From Megalobrama amblycephala (lineage: Eukaryota > Chordata > Actinopteri > Cypriniformes > Xenocyprididae), in NCBI RefSeq assembly GCF_018812025.1, contig NC_063044.1:48102989-48166988 (forward strand): 64,000 bases of DNA, given 5' to 3'. A program made the translations under genes and the position numbers. This document shows, piece by piece, positions 60,788-64,000 of the stretch. How positions within the stretch are numbered: the stretch's first letter is position 1; each line of letters begins with the position of its first letter. Under the pieces are notes generated by a model that searched no databases, had not been told where the DNA came from, and saw only the letters and a program-made list of their open reading frames with translations.

Positions 60788-62000
60788 CTTATTAATATAG
60801 CTACTTTATATTATTAAAAACTTTTAAACAGTTAAAAACTTACAGCACTTAACTGAAGCAAATTAGTATTTGCCATATACCTCAATAAAAATGGTGTGAT
60901 ACAAAAGAAAATTCCCTCCAATTCTAAAGCCATGGCAAAACATAGTGAAAATTCAGCCCACATGTCAAATCTAGCCATGTCAGCCATGTCATATCTTGGC
61001 CAAATGTGACAGCTATCTTCCACATTTGACCCAAAAGTTATTTAGCCGCTTGTTTGGGTTTTTGTCTTCCTGACAGGTCAGACCATTACAAATTAGTCGA
61101 TTGTTTCACCAATCATTATTACATATTCAGGTCTTTAGCGACCCAGATCTATTTCTAACATGGATGAATCTCTAACTGCCACAATAGTATAAAATTCTTC
61201 TGATATTTTAATAACAATTACAAATGAACAAAATAAAGCATTTTTGTTGCCTTTTCAATCTTTGGGTTAGCAGATTTTTTTTTTTACTATTATCATTGTT
61301 AATTTCTCCAGTACATTTAGCATCTGGCTCATATTCACAATCTCAGCCATATTCTAAAAACTATCATTTTCAATATTTTCATTTTCAAAATTTCGCTGAT
61401 AGCATCTTCACCAGATCCACTATCAAGCGACACTAATATTTGATTGCGTATTCAGAAATTGTTCTAAATCACCAAGCCATTAAAGTTTTGCTGATGATAC
61501 TTGTGTATTCTTTTGTTTTATGCCTGTGGGTAATTATGAGTGAAACATAATTTCATTGTGTATCAGCCATCACCATCTTGAGGAATAAAGGTGAAACACA
61601 TCAGAGATTGAATTATTGCTGCAGAAAAAAATATACTTACACTATTACATTCATTGGGTCACTGGTGACCCTATACACTTTTTTTATAATTGATAGATTG
61701 AAGAATACTGAAAAAGTTAATGTCTATCTGTAAAAACTGAATGAGGTGGAGGGTAGTGAATTCCTGATGGACAAAATTTATAGGCCCTAAATAAGTTATT
61801 TAATCATTCTCTGTATTCACTTATTCATTCAAGAATGACACTCCGCTACTGTGTGTTGCCTGGAAATGCGCACAGTTGAGCCAATAGGTGGAGCTTGACA
61901 TCCAGATCCCCCGCTCTGCACATGATGGGCTTGAATGTCCAGCTTCACCCTAACACTAAAGTTCCAACCATTATAGGTACACAGAGGGGGTGCTGGACTA
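60788..62000. other. Intergenic AT-rich DNA
   Basis: No gene or confirmed repeat recognised. Short frames on both strands are unsupported. Confidence 0.4.
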
Positions 62001-62063
62001 TGGCTATGTCCAGTAGCGGTATTAACATGAAATGGCACAGTATCTTTCGCACAGAAGCCATTG

Positions 62064-62420
62064 ACACAGTGGCACATGCTTAGGCACATGTCACATGTAG
62101 GTGACATGTCTGGTTTTTATTGGCATGTGCCAATGGATAGTGGAATTGTGACATATGTGCCAATGGATTGTGTCACGTGCCACTGACAATGTTGCGGAAC
62201 ATGTCACCGTATATGTTGTGGCACTTCCATATACTGACATATGATTTGAGCAGCTATACTGATGTAATTGTGACACAAAATCCTAAATAAATAGCCTCAT
62301 TTAGTGGGGGTGTTTTTTTAACATATCAATTAAACGTATTTACAAATATTTATTTTTCAAACATGTAATCAGGTTGTGGCACTTCTTTATTTGAGTGGCA
62401 TGTACGTGCCACTGAATGTT
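62064..62420. repeat. Degenerate repeats of a GGCACATG / TGTGCCAATGGAT motif
   Basis: TGTGCCAATGGAT occurs at 62126 and 62156, and GGCAC/GTGCC words cluster from 62060 to 62410. Period is irregular, so this is a decayed local repeat rather than a clean minisatellite. Confidence 0.4.
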
Positions 62421-62816
62421 ATGTTATACCAGTAGGCCTACTGTATATTGTTGATAACGCAAATCCCCCATTCTAGGAAACACACAAAATGTATCATGGG
62501 TCATTAGGAATACTGCATTAACAGTCGCATCCGTTACTGTAAACCTCTATTTTTGCATGATGGTGCACACCAGATTGAATGTATCTATAGACTTACTCTG
62601 CATTGTAAAGAGCCAGTATCAAAGTCCAGCACATTCTGAATGGTTTTTTATAAAGCATTTCAGAATGGTAGGTGTCACTTTGTAATGGTTTGTGGCATTT
62701 CCTCTAAAGCTAATTTACAATTATATGAAATGATTGGGAAGTGTCGATTTGTGATTGCACATACCCCTGCTGGTCACTTTAATTAGAACGTTTCACTTTT
62801 TTAGTTGTGGCCACCA

Positions 62817-63686
62817 AAAGGGTTAGTTCACATAAAAATGAAAATTCTGTCATTAATTACTCACCTTCATGTCGTTCCACACCTGTAAGACATTCGTTCA
62901 TCTTCAGAACACAAATTAAGATATTTTTGATAAGATCTGATGGCTCAGAGAGGCCTCCATAGACAGCAAGATAATTTACACTTTCAAATGCCCAGAAAGT
63001 AACTAAAGATATATTTAAAACAGTTCATGTGACTACAGTGGTTCAACCTTAATATATTGAAGCGACGAGAATACTTTTTGTGCGCCAAAAAAACAAAATA
63101 ACGACTTTATTCAACAATATCTAGTGATGGGCGATTTCAAAACACTGCTTCATGAAGCTTCAAAGCTTTACGAACCCTTTGTTTCGAATCAGTGGTTTGG
63201 ACCGTGTCTCAAACTGCCAAAGTCACGTTAAGTGTTTCAAACTATGGTTTTGAAACGTTTTGAAATTTCAATGGTTCACGTGATTTTAGCAGTTTGATAC
63301 ACACTGATTCGAAACGCGTCAAAGTTTCATGAAGCGGTGTTTTGAAATCAGCCATCACTAGATATTGTTGAATAAAGTCATTAATTTGTTTTTTGGTGCT
63401 CAAAAAGTATTCTCGTCACTTCATAACATTGAGGTTGAACCACTGTAGTCACATGAACTGTTTTAAATATGTCTTTAGTACTATTTGGGGCATTTGAAAG
63501 AGCTAATTATCTTGCTGGCAATGCATGCCTCACTGAGCCATTTTATCAAATTTATTTTTTATCAAATTTTATCAAAAATATCTTAATTTGTGTTCTGAAT
63601 ATGAACAAAGGTCTTTCGTGTGTAGAACGGCATGAGGGTGAGTAATTAATGACAGAATTTTCATTTTTGGGTGAACTAACCCTTTA
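62817..63686. mobile_element. Large palindromic MITE (CTAGTGATGGG type), copy 3
   Basis: Starts AAAGGGTTAGTTCACATAAA and ends GGGTGAACTAACCCTTTA, with the same two-armed interior as 30746-31585. Confidence 0.85.
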
Positions 63687-63689
63687 ATT

Positions 63690-64000
63690 CCAAATGACGC
63701 AGCTGAACTACCAGTCCTATGCCAACTGGAAAAAAATGTGTATTTGTGTTTTGGAAAATGTTATATAAAAGCATTTTACACTCTACTGTCTGGATATCAC
63801 AGCTTTAATTTTACAGCAATACAGCATGATACTTGAAACAAGGGCACTCTTGCTTTTGTGATATTGTTCAGTTGCAAGTCGCAGCTTGTAAATTATGTGA
63901 AGTTCACAACGTAATTTCGGGAGGAGTGAACCCATCTAATCTTTAAATTAGTGAAACTCAAACATAATCTCAAGAGCAGGGAACCCTAATCTTTCAATTA
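63690..64000. other. Intergenic DNA at window end
   Basis: Nothing recognised. Confidence 0.4.

Overview
The window is vertebrate nuclear DNA, almost certainly from a cyprinid fish. It holds four intron-containing protein genes, all on the + strand, in AT-rich DNA crowded with short palindromic DNA transposons, tRNA-derived SINEs and microsatellites of the kind found in carps and zebrafish. The growth hormone gene fits this: 210 residues, five cysteines and a five-exon layout, as in cyprinids. From memory its protein looks closest to East Asian carps such as grass carp, but that could not be checked.

Layout. 1-7.7 kb has no gene: it holds a truncated MITE, a small MITE, and two related fold-back elements built from a 22-bp minisatellite (3.68-5.60 kb and 7.02-7.54 kb). 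7.82-32.98 kb is a complete skeletal-muscle-type voltage-gated sodium channel alpha gene (scn4a-like; 24 coding exons, 1,779 predicted residues), with a 3' UTR to about 34.98 kb. 35-42.3 kb has no recognised gene: it holds repeats, a possible octamer/DR1 regulatory cluster, one unrecognised ORF and one weak minus-strand exon candidate. 42.51-44.41 kb is growth hormone (gh1). 45.51-49.34 kb is rdm1 (RAD52 motif-containing 1), with a decayed tandem duplication of the exon 1/exon 2 region inside intron 1. 53.24-55.05 kb is a fish type I interferon with four introns, an IRF-type promoter motif and an AU-rich 3' UTR. 59.27-60.79 kb is a dead Tc1-like transposon. The rest to 64 kb is repeats.

The genes do not form a pathway: muscle excitability, endocrine growth, DNA repair and antiviral signalling. 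What links them is inherited neighbourhood. SCN4A, CD79B and GH1 are adjacent in mammals, and fish type I interferon genes lie near gh1. No CD79B-like immunoglobulin exon was recognised between scn4a and gh1 here.

The strongest observations are: (1) the two non-GT-AG introns characteristic of sodium channel genes are both present, a U12-type intron 2 (ATATCCTT start) whose frame-preserving end is AA rather than AC, and an 83-bp ATAAG...AC intron 21; (2) a partial exon duplication in rdm1; (3) an in-frame alternative acceptor in gh1 that would add 16 residues to the signal peptide; (4) fold-back minisatellite transposons in two states of expansion. Splice sites were placed by eye from reading frame, consensus and family exon lengths. 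No alignment or database search was run.
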